DNA of 64,000 nucleotides from an archaeon (lineage in GTDB: Archaea; Micrarchaeota; Micrarchaeia; Anstonellales; Bilamarchaeaceae). Of this stretch, positions 48,412-58,855 are shown piece after piece; the stretch's first letter is position 1; the number at the start of each line of letters is the position of its first letter. Where the stretch lies: positions 1 through 64,000 of the forward strand of contig JAGVNI010000008.1 of the NCBI GenBank assembly GCA_020053355.1, given 5' to 3'. Under the pieces are notes generated by a model. The model saw only the letters and a list, made by a program, of their open reading frames with translations. It had not been told where the DNA came from and ran no database searches. Position numbers and translations under genes: made by a program.

Positions 48412-48439
48412 TCTTTTGCTAATCTTTTTTTTTATAAAA

Positions 48440-49060
48440 TCATTTCATGATGCTCGAGAGCACCCGGTAGGCGCGCTCGGTGTCAGCCTGGCGCACCACA
48501 AGCAGCGTGTCCGTGTAGCAGGATATGAATTCTACGACGTTTATTCCCTCTGAAGCCAGAGAGCCCAGGATATGGGATATCACGCCCGGCACTTCCTCCA
48601 ATTCCTCCGGGCTCTCTATTGTTATGAGGTTCAGGTTGTCCTCCCGCTTCCAAAGCGCCTTGGGCGGGATTTTCTCGAGTTCCCGCTGCTCCAGGATGTA
48701 TGTCATATATCGGCCGGATTTGACATGGGTCAGGGGGTGGATGCCCTCGATTTCACGCTTGGCTATCACGACGGCCACCTTGCTTTTCAGCACCATGGAG
48801 CTCTTGCCAAGGACGGCAAGGATGCGCGCCTCCAAATCATTGTCAACCCGGTCCATCCGCGCCCCAAGGCGGATGAGGGCCATCTTCACCGCACCATGGC
48901 GCTTGGCCGACCCGAACGCATCGATGGATATCTTCCTTGCGAGGGCGGAATGGTTCACGACGCCCTGGCGCAGGACCTCCTTGAGGTACGGCCTCTGCTT
49001 CACATAAAGCCAAACGAGTTCCGAAATGCTTTCCATGATGGGTTCCCCCGTTGCCGCCAT
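48440..49060 (-). CDS. ACT-domain-like regulatory protein
   Basis: C-terminal LITIESPEELEEVPGVISHILGSLASEGINVVEFISCYTDTLLVVRQADTERAYRVL; start 49060 or 49036. Confidence 0.75.
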   Translation of the reverse strand: MAATGEPIMESISELVWLYVKQRPYLKEVLRQGVVNHSALARKISIDAFGSAKRHGAVKMALIRLGARMDRVDNDLEARILAVLGKSSMVLKSKVAVVIAKREIEGIHPLTHVKSGRYMTYILEQRELEKIPPKALWKREDNLNLITIESPEELEEVPGVISHILGSLASEGINVVEFISCYTDTLLVVRQADTERAYRVLSSIMK

Positions 49061-49158
49061 GGCGCAGGATGTTCTATTTGTAACGCGATAGCAGCATTTT
49101 GTAACATATCTTGCGCAACGTTTATAATCCTCTTGCGGCGCACATCCATCTGAGAGGC

Positions 49159-49809
49159 ATGATTCCACCCAGCGTCATCCATGCAGAGGTTTATGGCAAG
49201 GCGCCAATGCCAGCAGGGCTGCTGCACCCCATGCGCACAAGGACCAGCCTGCCCATCCTGATACGGAGAGGATGGGTCGCTGGGCCCCTGCTGGATGTGA
49301 ACTGGGACAGCATATGCGGCATAGGAAGCGGTGGAAGCGGAGCCGCAATCATCGCCCAGGACGGGTTCGGCGCGCTCGATAGGGCGAGGATAAAAACCCT
49401 GCTTGAAACGAGCTTCGGAAAGTCCCTGGCAGCCGGCTATCTCGACATGCCTGCCGGAAGGGTTTATCTCGCCGGGGATTATTTGGGAATCGCGATAATC
49501 AAAACGCTTTGGGGATTCGATTACCTGGACAAGCTGGCCGTCGCTCCCGGTGCCAGGGGCAATGGGGTTGGCAGGGAGCTATGGGAAAACATTAAGAAAG
49601 ATTTCCCGTCCTTGGTATGGCGGGCGGCCCCGGACAACCCGGCGAACGCCTGGTATCTCCGGAACAGCGACGGGGCAGCAAGGAGCGGCGATTGGATGGT
49701 TTACTGGTATGGCATCGAACCGAATTCGATGGATGCCATCATCCCGCTCGCAGCCGCCCTGCCGCCGACATTGACGAATGGCATTCATCAGAACCAAGGG
49801 AGAATGTGA
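49159..49809 (+). CDS. GNAT acetyltransferase, NAGS-type (DUF619-like)
   Basis: [65 protein letters not shown]; upstream of argG-argH. Confidence 0.8.
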   Translation: MIPPSVIHAEVYGKAPMPAGLLHPMRTRTSLPILIRRGWVAGPLLDVNWDSICGIGSGGSGAAIIAQDGFGALDRARIKTLLETSFGKSLAAGYLDMPAGRVYLAGDYLGIAIIKTLWGFDYLDKLAVAPGARGNGVGRELWENIKKDFPSLVWRAAPDNPANAWYLRNSDGAARSGDWMVYWYGIEPNSMDAIIPLAAALPPTLTNGIHQNQGRM

Positions 49810-49831
49810 TGAAGGAAGGAAGGTGCAAAAC

Positions 49832-51073
49832 ATGAAAAACAAGGTTATCCTGGCGTATTCCGGCGGTTTGGACACATCCTGCATCCTGAAATGGCTAGTC
49901 GACAAGGGCTATGACGTGGTCGCGTATATCGCGGACGTCGGCCAGCAGGAGGATTTTACGGCAGCGAAGGAAAAGGCCCTCAAAGTCGGAGCCTCGAAAG
50001 TTTATATCGAGGATTTGAAGATGGAGTTCGTCACGGATTTCATCTTCCCGGCAATCAAGGCGAACGCCATATATGAGGGAAGATACCTGCTTGGCACATC
50101 CCTTGCGCGCCCTTTGATTGCAAAGAGGCAGATGGAGATTGCAGCCAAGGAGAACGCGGAGTATGTCTCGCACGGGGCCACTGGGAAGGGGAACGACCAG
50201 GTGAGGTTCGAGCTTACGTATTACGCCTTGAATCCGAAAATAAAGGTCATATCACCCTGGAAGGACCCGGAGTTCCTATCGAAATTCAAGGGAAGGACCG
50301 ACCTCATTAATTACGCCAGGGAGAAGGGGATTCCAATCAAGGCGACGCACGAGAAACCCTACAGCACGGATGCGAACCTGATGCACATCAGCTACGAATC
50401 AGGGGTGCTCGAAGACCCGATGACCGCGCCCATGGATGACATTTTCGAATGGACGAAATCGCCCAAGGACGCCCCGGACAAGGAGACGAACCTGGAAATC
50501 CATTTCAAGGACGGCATCCCAATCAAGGTCGTGAACAAGGACGACGGAACGGTTAAAACGGGCCCGCTTGAGATTTTCACCTACCTTAACTTGGTGGGAG
50601 CGGAAAACGCGATAGGCAGGATAGACATCGTGGAGAACCGCTTCGTCGGCATAAAATCCAGGGGGGTTTACGAGACCCCGGGGGCGACGGTGCTGCGCGC
50701 GGCTCATATGGATATCGAGGCCATCGCCATGGACCGCGAGGTGATGGCGTTGCGCGACATGCTTGAGCCGAAGTTCTCTGAACTAGTCTACAACGGCTTC
50801 TGGTTCAGCCCTGAAATGGACTTCCTGATGGCAGCGATAGACAAGAGCCAGGAGGTCGTCGACGGGACCGTGCACCTTTCCCTCTACAAGGGGAACATCA
50901 CGATAAAGGGCAGGGAATCCCCGAGTTCGCTCTATGACAAGGAGCTTTCCAGCATGAACATCGAGGGCGGGTTCAACCAGACGGATTCGGTCGGCTTCAT
51001 CAAGATAAACGCCATCCGCCTGATGGCACATCATGCCATCATGGCGCGTTCAAAAACGCGCAGTGACAAATGA
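49832..51073 (+). CDS. argG: Argininosuccinate synthase
   Basis: [44 protein letters not shown]. Confidence 0.97.
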   Translation: MKNKVILAYSGGLDTSCILKWLVDKGYDVVAYIADVGQQEDFTAAKEKALKVGASKVYIEDLKMEFVTDFIFPAIKANAIYEGRYLLGTSLARPLIAKRQMEIAAKENAEYVSHGATGKGNDQVRFELTYYALNPKIKVISPWKDPEFLSKFKGRTDLINYAREKGIPIKATHEKPYSTDANLMHISYESGVLEDPMTAPMDDIFEWTKSPKDAPDKETNLEIHFKDGIPIKVVNKDDGTVKTGPLEIFTYLNLVGAENAIGRIDIVENRFVGIKSRGVYETPGATVLRAAHMDIEAIAMDREVMALRDMLEPKFSELVYNGFWFSPEMDFLMAAIDKSQEVVDGTVHLSLYKGNITIKGRESPSSLYDKELSSMNIEGGFNQTDSVGFIKINAIRLMAHHAIMARSKTRSDK

Positions 51074-51164
51074 ACGGTTCGCCGTTCAGGCTGTTATGCA
51101 TAGGAAGAGGGAGTGAGCCTGCTTAAACGCAGGCTTCATATTTTTTCTTACCCAAGGGGATTGC

Positions 51165-52547
51165 ATGAAAAAGAAGCTTTGGGGCGGCCGTTTCAGCGGT
51201 GATCCGGCCGCCGAGACCGTCCAGTTCAACAGTTCCGAGAACATCGTGCTTGACCAGAAGCTGGTGCCGTATGACCTGCTCGGCAGCCTTGCGCATGTGC
51301 GGATGCTGTATAAGCAGGAGATTCTGTCCACGAGCGAATATGAGGAAATCAGCCGCGCCCTCAAGACACTGTACCGCCAGTGGGAAGGGAATGCCTTCTT
51401 CCTCCGGCCGGATTTGGAGGACGTGCATATGAATGTCGAGACCGCGGTTACGCAGATGACCCCGGCGGGAATGAAGATGCATACCGCACGCTCCAGGAAC
51501 GACCAGGTCCTCCTGGATATGAGGCTGTATATGCGCGAGCAGGCATTGGACCTCCTCGCGGCAGCCGAAGGGCTCCAGGGCGCGTTTGCCGCCCTTTCGA
51601 AAAAAGACGGGCCAATGGTCGCTTACACGCATACGCGGGTGGCCCAGCCGATTACCGTTTCATTCTGGTGCGGATGCCATGCGGATTCGCTGGAACGGGA
51701 CATCGGGAGGCTCACGGAAGCGTACAAACGGGTCAATACGAATCCGCTAGGAGCATGCGCAGTGGCAGGAACATCATGGAGAATTGACCGCAAAGAGACC
51801 GCCAGGCTGCTTGCATTCGATTCGGTGCAGGAGAACGAGCTCGATACGATAAATTCCCGTGGCGAATGCGAGGCTGAGCTGCTCTTCGTCATGTCGCTCC
51901 TGATGTGCAAGCTCTCCAGGCTGAGCGAGGAACTCATCTGGCTCTCCCAAAAAGGCATTATCACGATTGCCGAGAAGCACACGACCGGAAGCAGCATCAT
52001 GCCGAACAAGAAGAATCCTGACGCGCTGGAGCTCATCCGGGGAAGAACCGGCCGGGTTTATGGAAACCTGGTCCACGTATTAGCAGCCCAAAAAGGCACC
52101 ATGGGCGGCTACAACTCGGACATGCAGGAGACGAAATACGCGGTTATCAGCGGCTTCGATACGACTGCCGCATGCCTCAGGGCCGCAACCAGCATAGTTT
52201 CCGGGCTCGGCTTCGAGCGGGACGCCATCGAGAAGGAGCTGGAAGGGGGTTACGCCCAGGCTACGGAGATTGCGGATTACCTCGCTATGCGGGGGATGCC
52301 CTTCCGCGAGGCTCACGGGGCATCCGGAAAGCTCGTCCTGCATTGCGAGAAGGCAGGCATCGGCATATCGAAGCTCTCGGCAGCCGACGCCGGGAAGATT
52401 CTCGGCAAGGCTGTCAGCGAGGCCGACTGGGCGGGCCTCAAAGGATTTGGGAGGAAACGGCTTGCGAGAAGGGTTGAAACGAAACCGAGCGGATTCGTAA
52501 AGGGGGAAATGGAAAAGATAGAAAAAGCGTATGATGATTTGCTCTAG
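51165..52547 (+). CDS. argH: Argininosuccinate lyase
   Basis: LWGGRFSGDPAAETVQFNSS; TARSRNDQVLLDMRLYMRE; GSSIMPNKKNPDALELIRGRTGRVYG. Confidence 0.97.
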   Translation: MKKKLWGGRFSGDPAAETVQFNSSENIVLDQKLVPYDLLGSLAHVRMLYKQEILSTSEYEEISRALKTLYRQWEGNAFFLRPDLEDVHMNVETAVTQMTPAGMKMHTARSRNDQVLLDMRLYMREQALDLLAAAEGLQGAFAALSKKDGPMVAYTHTRVAQPITVSFWCGCHADSLERDIGRLTEAYKRVNTNPLGACAVAGTSWRIDRKETARLLAFDSVQENELDTINSRGECEAELLFVMSLLMCKLSRLSEELIWLSQKGIITIAEKHTTGSSIMPNKKNPDALELIRGRTGRVYGNLVHVLAAQKGTMGGYNSDMQETKYAVISGFDTTAACLRAATSIVSGLGFERDAIEKELEGGYAQATEIADYLAMRGMPFREAHGASGKLVLHCEKAGIGISKLSAADAGKILGKAVSEADWAGLKGFGRKRLARRVETKPSGFVKGEMEKIEKAYDDLL

Positions 52548-52556
52548 CGCCGGCCA

Positions 52557-53219
52557 TCATGCTTCGTCTTCTGCAAGGCTGTTCCGGAACAGCATGAAAA
52601 GGACGCCGACAGCGCCAACGCCCAGGAGGAGCACGACATAGACTACGTACCCAAGGGGCGAATCGAGGTTGTTTTTCGTAGTGGCCGGGGCTTCAAGCTC
52701 GTTGTCCTTGATTATGGTTGTCTTTTTCCGGGTTTCCGCGGGCGGCTGCTGCGGTTCAGGCGGCGCGACCGTATCGTTAGCCACATTGTCACTTGCGGCC
52801 TGCCCTGGAACTATGTAAGCATCCACGTCGCCGGTCTGCTCCGGCGTGTCATTCTGGCCCGGGAACACTTCCGGAGCCGGGGATGCGCCGCATTCTGCCT
52901 GAGTCGGGCAGTAGTTGGGTGCCATCATCTGGATGCACTCAGCGCCCATCTGCGATGGGGCGACGACGGGACAGCTCACTATCTTGCCGCTTGGCTTGTA
53001 GAATGTGCTGCCTTCGCCAGGAACGGTGGAAACCACCCTGACGATGTTGCCGAAGCATTTGTAGACGGCCTGGGTATTCGGCTCCAGGCACATTTTTGCC
53101 GCGGTCTCGTTGACGAACGCCGCCCCGTCATCACCTGATTCTACGAGGATTACAGCGAAGCTGGCCGGCAGTAAAAGTAAAAGTGATAGTGAAAGATACG
53201 TTACCCATCCCATATACAC
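52557..53219 (-). CDS. Secreted/membrane-anchored protein
   Basis: N-terminal signal peptide and C-terminal TM (YVVYVVLLLGVGAVGVLFMLF). Confidence 0.7.
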   Translation of the reverse strand: MYMGWVTYLSLSLLLLLPASFAVILVESGDDGAAFVNETAAKMCLEPNTQAVYKCFGNIVRVVSTVPGEGSTFYKPSGKIVSCPVVAPSQMGAECIQMMAPNYCPTQAECGASPAPEVFPGQNDTPEQTGDVDAYIVPGQAASDNVANDTVAPPEPQQPPAETRKKTTIIKDNELEAPATTKNNLDSPLGYVVYVVLLLGVGAVGVLFMLFRNSLAEDEA

Positions 53220-53314
53220 ACCTATCTAATTTATGAAACAAATAGTATAAAAAGCTACCCTTTGCCACCTCGAAGGGCAAAGGATGGCAAGCCAGCGCTC
53301 CGGCCGCCTGCGGG

Positions 53315-53590
53315 CTACTTCTTTGCGGTCACGACTATCAGGTGGTAGCCGAACTCGGTCTTGATGGGAGCTGAAACCACGCCCACAGAAAGCGAGAACG
53401 CGGCGTCCTCGAACTCTTTCACCATCTGGCCCTTCCCGAAGAAGCCCAAATCGCCTCCGGATTCCCCGCTAGGGCATTTGGAGTGCTTCTTGGCGACTTT
53501 GGCGAAATCCGCGCCTTTGTCTATCTCGGCTTTCAGCTTCTTCGCAGTCTTCTCGTCCTTCACTAGGATATGGCTTGCCCTTACCTGCAT
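53315..53590 (-). CDS. Parvulin-type peptidyl-prolyl isomerase
   Basis: [65 protein letters not shown]. Confidence 0.96.
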   Translation of the reverse strand: MQVRASHILVKDEKTAKKLKAEIDKGADFAKVAKKHSKCPSGESGGDLGFFGKGQMVKEFEDAAFSLSVGVVSAPIKTEFGYHLIVVTAKK

Positions 53591-53622
53591 GAATTCACCT
53601 CTTAGTTTTTCACCTTATGGCT

Positions 53623-54807
53623 TCATGGCTGAATCCATTCTATTTCGTAGTATTCATATTCGCTTCCGGGGAGGTCGATGGTCTTTATCACGTAGTACGT
53701 CACGCTGCTTTCCCGATCCGAAATCGCCATCATCATCTCGAGCCCGAACTTGTTGCATTCCGCTAGGGCCTCGGCCAGCCCCTCGCCCCCGATATATTCA
53801 TCTTCTGTCAGCGAATACATCAGGTAGCGGGGCGTGCCATCTTTCGGCGTTTCAATCCCGCCTTTTTTCCTGTGATAGAGGAGGAAATCCAGGCGCGGCT
53901 TCTTCGGATTGACCTCAATCGGCGTTTTCTTGCCCGGAATCGCGAGTATGAACGTCTTTTTCACGCTGTGCGCGACGCGAATCGCCCGCGCCCATTCCGA
54001 TATGATGAGCTTGTGCTTGCGGGGGAACACGTGGATGACGTGCTTGGAGTGCATCCATTCGTCCTCGCTTCGCACAGGGGATGCGCCCGGGAAGTAGATG
54101 CGGAAGTGCGTCCCGAACTTGAACCCGGTCTTCACCACATAGCCGCGCTTCCTCCAGTCCTCATATACGAGGTACATGTCGCTGAAGAACTTAATCCTCT
54201 TGGAAGCGGCCTTCTCGATATCGGCAAGGCGGGCGTTTTTCAGGTGCAAATCGCCGTGCTTGAGCAGGAAAATCGTCTCGTAGATGTCCAGTTTCGAAAT
54301 CCTTCCGCGGTGCGCTGCCTTGTACGTGCCGAACTGCCCTATCCAGTAGCGCTCATAGAGCTCCTTCCCCACCCGCTCGTCATCGACAAGGGTTATCAGG
54401 TCGTTCGGGAAGAAAAGCCCCTGGAACGAGAAGGAGGCGAGGGTGAAATCGCCGCCGGCGTATTTCACAGACAGGCTGCGGCCGTAGTTCCCGTCCGCCT
54501 CGTTCATCCCGCGCAGGATGAGCCCCTTGTCGCGGTAGTCCTTGTAAGTCAGGTATCTTGCCAGGAGCTTCTTGTTCCGGAGGAATTGCGATGCGACTTC
54601 GTTGAACGAGAATTCGTTCCCGACAGAATCGTAGCACCTGCCGTTCCTGATATCCATGACATACAGCGCTTCCTCTGGGGACAGGTAAATGACTCCCCTT
54701 ACCATCTGGCCGTAAAAACCGTTCGCAAGCGACGAGACGTCGGGCGCCTCCTTGACGCAGAGCGAATGCTTTTTCCGGTCCAGCTCAAGCTTAATCATAA
54801 GCGACAT
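53623..54807 (-). CDS. endA: tRNA-splicing endonuclease, epsilon2 (three-unit) type
   Basis: 394 aa; YLVYEDWRKRGYVVKTGFKFGTHFRIYFPG...HSKHVIHVFP catalytic-domain motifs plus N-terminal and C-terminal EndA-like units. Confidence 0.85.
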   Translation of the reverse strand: MSLMIKLELDRKKHSLCVKEAPDVSSLANGFYGQMVRGVIYLSPEEALYVMDIRNGRCYDSVGNEFSFNEVASQFLRNKKLLARYLTYKDYRDKGLILRGMNEADGNYGRSLSVKYAGGDFTLASFSFQGLFFPNDLITLVDDERVGKELYERYWIGQFGTYKAAHRGRISKLDIYETIFLLKHGDLHLKNARLADIEKAASKRIKFFSDMYLVYEDWRKRGYVVKTGFKFGTHFRIYFPGASPVRSEDEWMHSKHVIHVFPRKHKLIISEWARAIRVAHSVKKTFILAIPGKKTPIEVNPKKPRLDFLLYHRKKGGIETPKDGTPRYLMYSLTEDEYIGGEGLAEALAECNKFGLEMMMAISDRESSVTYYVIKTIDLPGSEYEYYEIEWIQP

Positions 54808-54935
54808 CTTAAGCGGAATTTCCGAAATCAGGTGGATATCGCGTCGAACCCATTTAAACCTTCCTCGAATGGATTGCGCCTTCGCAGGCGTGGGCGGGCA
54901 TACCTTTAAAATAACGTTTAACCATTAATTATAAC

Positions 54936-55835
54936 ATGCACTCGAACAAGCCAGGCGTATCCACGGCCCAGGGGGCCGACTACGGCCACCGGGGGCTCAT
55001 GGCAAGGCTCCGGGAGCTTATGCCGCACCGGCTTGCGCCTGAACGCATAAGCCGCTTCGAGAATATGGGGGCGATAGGGAGCGGATGCATGGGCCGGGTG
55101 TTCAAGGCGTTCGACACCCGCCTGGGGATTGATGTCGCCCTCAAGATAGCCTCGCGCCATGAGCGCGCCAAAATCAGCATAGAGAACGAGGTCAGGGCGC
55201 TTTCCGATATACGCCATGGCAATATCGTCCGGCTTCTTGATAGCGGCATATTTAGCGACGGCCAGTATGGGGGAATGCCGTTCCTTGTGATGGGATTGGT
55301 CTTTGGCGACAGCCTCAAGGGCATCCTCGATAGGGAGGGGACGCTGGAATGGGGCCATGCGAAGCATATGCTGATGGAGCTTTGCGATGCGTTATCTGCG
55401 TCCCATGAGGCCGGATTCGTTCATCGGGACGTCAAGCCCGAAAACATCTTAATCGGGAGGGATGGGCTTACCCTGGTTGATTTCGGCGTATCCGAACCCA
55501 TCTTGTCCAGGTATTCCATCCGGAACCTGACGGTTTCAAGGTTCTCGCCCGGAAACATCGGATTTGCCGCCCCGGAGACATTCTTCGGGAAAAGCGACCA
55601 AAGGACGGACATATATTCCGCCGGGATGCTCATGCGCCGGATGCGCGTAGGCAGCCTGCCTCAGGACCCGTCATTCATGTTCAGCGGCACCATGCCCGCC
55701 GAGGCGGATGCGGTGCTCGCCGAAGCGAGGCTTTCCGAGGCGGAAATGATGATAATAGCCAGGGCGACAGACAGATGCCCGGAAAAGAGGTATGAATCGG
55801 CTTCCCAGATGAGAGCTGCGATTTATTGCGCATAA
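54936..55835 (+). CDS. Ser/Thr protein kinase (eukaryotic-like)
   Basis: IGSGCMGRVFKAFD; VALKIA; FVHRDVKPENILI; LVDFGVSE; APETFFGKSDQRTDIYSAGML. Confidence 0.93.
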   Translation: MHSNKPGVSTAQGADYGHRGLMARLRELMPHRLAPERISRFENMGAIGSGCMGRVFKAFDTRLGIDVALKIASRHERAKISIENEVRALSDIRHGNIVRLLDSGIFSDGQYGGMPFLVMGLVFGDSLKGILDREGTLEWGHAKHMLMELCDALSASHEAGFVHRDVKPENILIGRDGLTLVDFGVSEPILSRYSIRNLTVSRFSPGNIGFAAPETFFGKSDQRTDIYSAGMLMRRMRVGSLPQDPSFMFSGTMPAEADAVLAEARLSEAEMMIIARATDRCPEKRYESASQMRAAIYCA

Positions 55836-55875
55836 GAAGCCCCCCCCCAGGCTCCGGATAAGGCTCAACCAAGGG

Positions 55876-56532
55876 TCAGCCAAGAAGGGATTCGAGTTTT
55901 ATACGGGATTTGCCTGAAAAATCCAGGATTTCAATATCGAATCCGGGCGGCGGAATCATCGAAGCGGCGGGTTTTAGCCATGCAAGCTTCATGCCTGCCC
56001 GTTTTGCCGACTCGCATCCGGAATAGGAATCCTCGATGACAAGGCATTCGGATGGGGTCACTCCAAGCGCCTTCGCCGCATGCAGGAAGGGTCCGGGGTC
56101 TGGCTTTCGCACCACTAGGTCATCCCCGCTGACGATTAAGTCGAAAAGGCCTTCTAAGTGCAGGGAATCGATGGCAGCCTGGACGTTGGTGCGGTGGCTT
56201 CCCGATACAATCGCGGTATGGATGCCCCGCTTCCGAAGCAACGAGATGAAATCCCTCACACCCACAGTCTCTTTCAGCTCCCCTGCACGCACGCGGGCTT
56301 CGTACGCCGCCTTGCGTTGCGTTACGAGGCCGTCCACATCCAGCCCCAACCCCCGCTCTTTCACAAGGACCTCGAATATGTGCCTTGAGCCGGTGCCGGC
56401 GAATTCGCGGTACCACCGCTTCTCCGGGACAGTGATGCCATACGGGGCGAGCAGCTCCAGGAATGTCCGCATATGGAGGGGCTCGGACTGCACAACAACG
56501 CCGTCGAAATCGAAAAGAACCGCATTTATCAT
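55876..56532 (-). CDS. HAD-superfamily hydrolase
   Basis: AVLFDFDGVVVQSEPLHM; SGSHRTNVQAAI; RKPDPGPFLHAAKALG; VIEDSYSGCESAKRAGM. Confidence 0.92.
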   Translation of the reverse strand: MINAVLFDFDGVVVQSEPLHMRTFLELLAPYGITVPEKRWYREFAGTGSRHIFEVLVKERGLGLDVDGLVTQRKAAYEARVRAGELKETVGVRDFISLLRKRGIHTAIVSGSHRTNVQAAIDSLHLEGLFDLIVSGDDLVVRKPDPGPFLHAAKALGVTPSECLVIEDSYSGCESAKRAGMKLAWLKPAASMIPPPGFDIEILDFSGKSRIKLESLLG

Positions 56533-56585
56533 GCGTAGAAACCGGCATGCAACGCTTTAAAATGATTTTCAGGCGATAACTGTTC

Positions 56586-57329
56586 ATGAAAGCGCTCATT
56601 TTGGGACTGATTCTGGCTTCGTTGGTGATTTCGGGCTGCGTGATTTTCGGGGAGCAGCAGAACGTGACAAACGATACTAACGTGACACCGCCGCCGCCAC
56701 CCCCGCCGCCAAAGACACCGACGATGTCCATCTCAAGCCCTGCTTCAGGAGATGTCATAATGAGCGAAACTGACACCGCAGACGTCACGCTGATGCTCAC
56801 CACGCAGAACCTGATTGTCAAGTCTCCGGGCGGAGCTGCCAAGGTCGGCGAGGGCCACTTCAGGATTACGGTGGACGATGGCGTCCCCCAGCCCGTCACG
56901 ACGAAGACGTACCTTATCAGCGCCCTCGGCGTTGGCGAACACAGGGTCAAGGTCGAGCTCCTTAACAATGACCGGACGCAGTATTCGCCAGCCATTTCCA
57001 AGGAAGTGACATTCACGATTGAGAAGCAGAAGCCCGCCGAATACGTCCCGCAGGACTATACGGTGTCAATCAGCGACACCGCTTACACCCCGTCTTCCCT
57101 GACCGTCAAGGTCGGCGACACGGTCACCTGGACGAACAATGGCGCAAGGCCCCAGACCGCGACCTGCTTCATAAACGGCGCCAAAGTATTCGACACGCAG
57201 ACGCTCGGGCCCGGGAAAAGCGCCACTATCACGATGAATGAGATGCTCGAGTGCGACTATTACTCCATTCTCTTCAGGGCGCTGACCGGCAAGATAAAAG
57301 TCGAGAGCAACGGCACCCAAGCCGGTTGA
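56586..57329 (+). CDS. Lipoprotein with C-terminal cupredoxin-like domain
   Basis: LVISGCVIF lipobox; VSISDTAYTPSSLTVKVGDTVTWTNNG...GKSATITM...LTGKIKVES. Confidence 0.8.
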   Translation: MKALILGLILASLVISGCVIFGEQQNVTNDTNVTPPPPPPPPKTPTMSISSPASGDVIMSETDTADVTLMLTTQNLIVKSPGGAAKVGEGHFRITVDDGVPQPVTTKTYLISALGVGEHRVKVELLNNDRTQYSPAISKEVTFTIEKQKPAEYVPQDYTVSISDTAYTPSSLTVKVGDTVTWTNNGARPQTATCFINGAKVFDTQTLGPGKSATITMNEMLECDYYSILFRALTGKIKVESNGTQAG

Positions 57330-57350
57330 TTTTTTGATATTCTTTTTCTA

Positions 57351-57632
57351 TTAATATTCTATTTCTATTTCCCCTTTCATCAGCCACACCTGGCAAGCCA
57401 GGCGGTTCCTTGGCGAGTTCGGGAGGCCGGCCCGATGCAGCGTCTCGATTTCCTGCTGGGTCTTGTGGTTGAGGTTGGCGACGCCGGAGAGTATTACGCA
57501 TGCGCAGATGGGGGTGCTGCCATCCTCGCAGCCCTGCGGGAAGGACGTTTTCTCCCAAAGGAATGGAAGGATTTGCGAGCCATCTGGGACGATGATTTCG
57601 ATTCCGTCGTTTTTTACCCTGATTTTGGCCAT
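57351..57632 (-). CDS. 2Fe-2S ferredoxin-like protein
   Basis: From ATG 57632 MAKIRVKNDG; CEDGSTPICACVILSG...RLACQVWLMKGEIEIEY. Confidence 0.7.
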   Translation of the reverse strand: MAKIRVKNDGIEIIVPDGSQILPFLWEKTSFPQGCEDGSTPICACVILSGVANLNHKTQQEIETLHRAGLPNSPRNRLACQVWLMKGEIEIEY

Positions 57633-57633
57633 T

Positions 57634-58356
57634 TCAGGGCGCCCCGGGCTTTTCCCCTGCAGGCATGCTGCCGCCGGCATCCCCGCCCGCATCCGCAGGC
57701 GCGCGGTCCGCTTCCGCATCAATGGCTTCGAAAAGCTTGGTCTGCATGATGTTTTCAAGCGTCTTCCATTTCTGCCGTATGAAGGGCTCGAGAAGCTTGC
57801 GGCTGGCCTTGTCTTTGAGGGCCTTCACGGTCTTCGGGTCGCTGGGGTAGCCGCTCCCGAAATCGCACGTGGCCTTCTTTATCTCCTCGATTTTGTGGTC
57901 CCGGATAATCTTGGCGCAAATCGACGCGGCCGCCACAATGGGATAGTTCTCGTCCGCCTTGTGCTCGGCCTCGAATTTCGTCACTCCGAATTTCTCCATG
58001 CGCTTGCGGAACGTCCAGGCGTAGCGGTCGGGCATGTCAACCATGGCATCGCCCCCTTCGGGGAGCTTCTTGATTAGGTCGGCCATGACTTTGGCCTCGA
58101 TGTCGTTGAGGGACATCTCGTCCATGAGCTTATTCAGGTCCATGGCGCTGATTTCCACCCAGCGGAATGTCACGAAGCCTTTCAGCTTGTCGTAAGCGGC
58201 CTCCCTTTGGGCGGCAGTTAGCGCCTTCGAGTCCTTGGAAGCAAGTTTCTTGAGCTGCTTCTCGTCCTCCCTCCTGCAGGAGGCGCAGCACACGACTAGC
58301 GGGCCTATCACCGGCCCCCTGCCGGCCTCGTCGATTCCGGCTATCATCGACAGCAT
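57634..58356 (-). CDS. rnhB: Ribonuclease HII
   Basis: IAGIDEAGRGPVIGPLVVC; KDSKALTAAQRE; AEHKADENYPIVAAASICAKIIRD; GSGYPSDPKT. Confidence 0.96.
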   Translation of the reverse strand: MLSMIAGIDEAGRGPVIGPLVVCCASCRREDEKQLKKLASKDSKALTAAQREAAYDKLKGFVTFRWVEISAMDLNKLMDEMSLNDIEAKVMADLIKKLPEGGDAMVDMPDRYAWTFRKRMEKFGVTKFEAEHKADENYPIVAAASICAKIIRDHKIEEIKKATCDFGSGYPSDPKTVKALKDKASRKLLEPFIRQKWKTLENIMQTKLFEAIDAEADRAPADAGGDAGGSMPAGEKPGAP

Positions 58357-58495
58357 ACGCTAAGGATAGACTGGAAGCTAATATAAAACGAGGTTTGCTG
58401 GGGGGAAAACGGGCGGATGCGATGGATTGGGCAGGATTGGTTGGGATAAAACAAGGGGGAGATAATAAAAGATAGAGGCTGAAGGGAAACCCGCT

Positions 58496-58753
58496 TCAGT
58501 AGCTCATATTTCTTTTCTCGACTATGATGAAGTCGCCGACAGCGAGCACGCTTTCGTAGGGAATGTGCACCATGCCGTCTTCTTTCTTCATCTTTCCGGC
58601 GACACCGCTGTCAGGGTTGGGTTCGACAATCATGCTCTCGATCTTGCCGCTGACCTCATTGACCTCAATGTCCACAAGCCTACCGAAGTCGTCGCCTTCG
58701 TTGGTCACTAATTTTTTTCCAGAGAGTTGTCTCGCTATAAGATACTTGGCCAT
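58496..58753 (-). CDS. PRC-barrel domain protein
   Basis: GKKLVTNEGDDFGRLVDIEVNEVSGKIESMIVEP...IPYESVLAVGDFIIVEK. Confidence 0.92.
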   Translation of the reverse strand: MAKYLIARQLSGKKLVTNEGDDFGRLVDIEVNEVSGKIESMIVEPNPDSGVAGKMKKEDGMVHIPYESVLAVGDFIIVEKRNMSY

Positions 58754-58855
58754 TACACCACCAATAAACGCTGCTGTTGTTAGCGGATTTGCAGTTCAAG
58801 TTTATAAATATTGTTATGACGCCGGGGGAGCCCCGCGCCCGCATGCGGACGTGGA

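Noticed and set aside
53872-54909. 345-aa plus-strand ORF opposite endA
   Set aside because: Shadow ORF of the EndA gene; Leu/Val/Arg-rich without recognisable domain.
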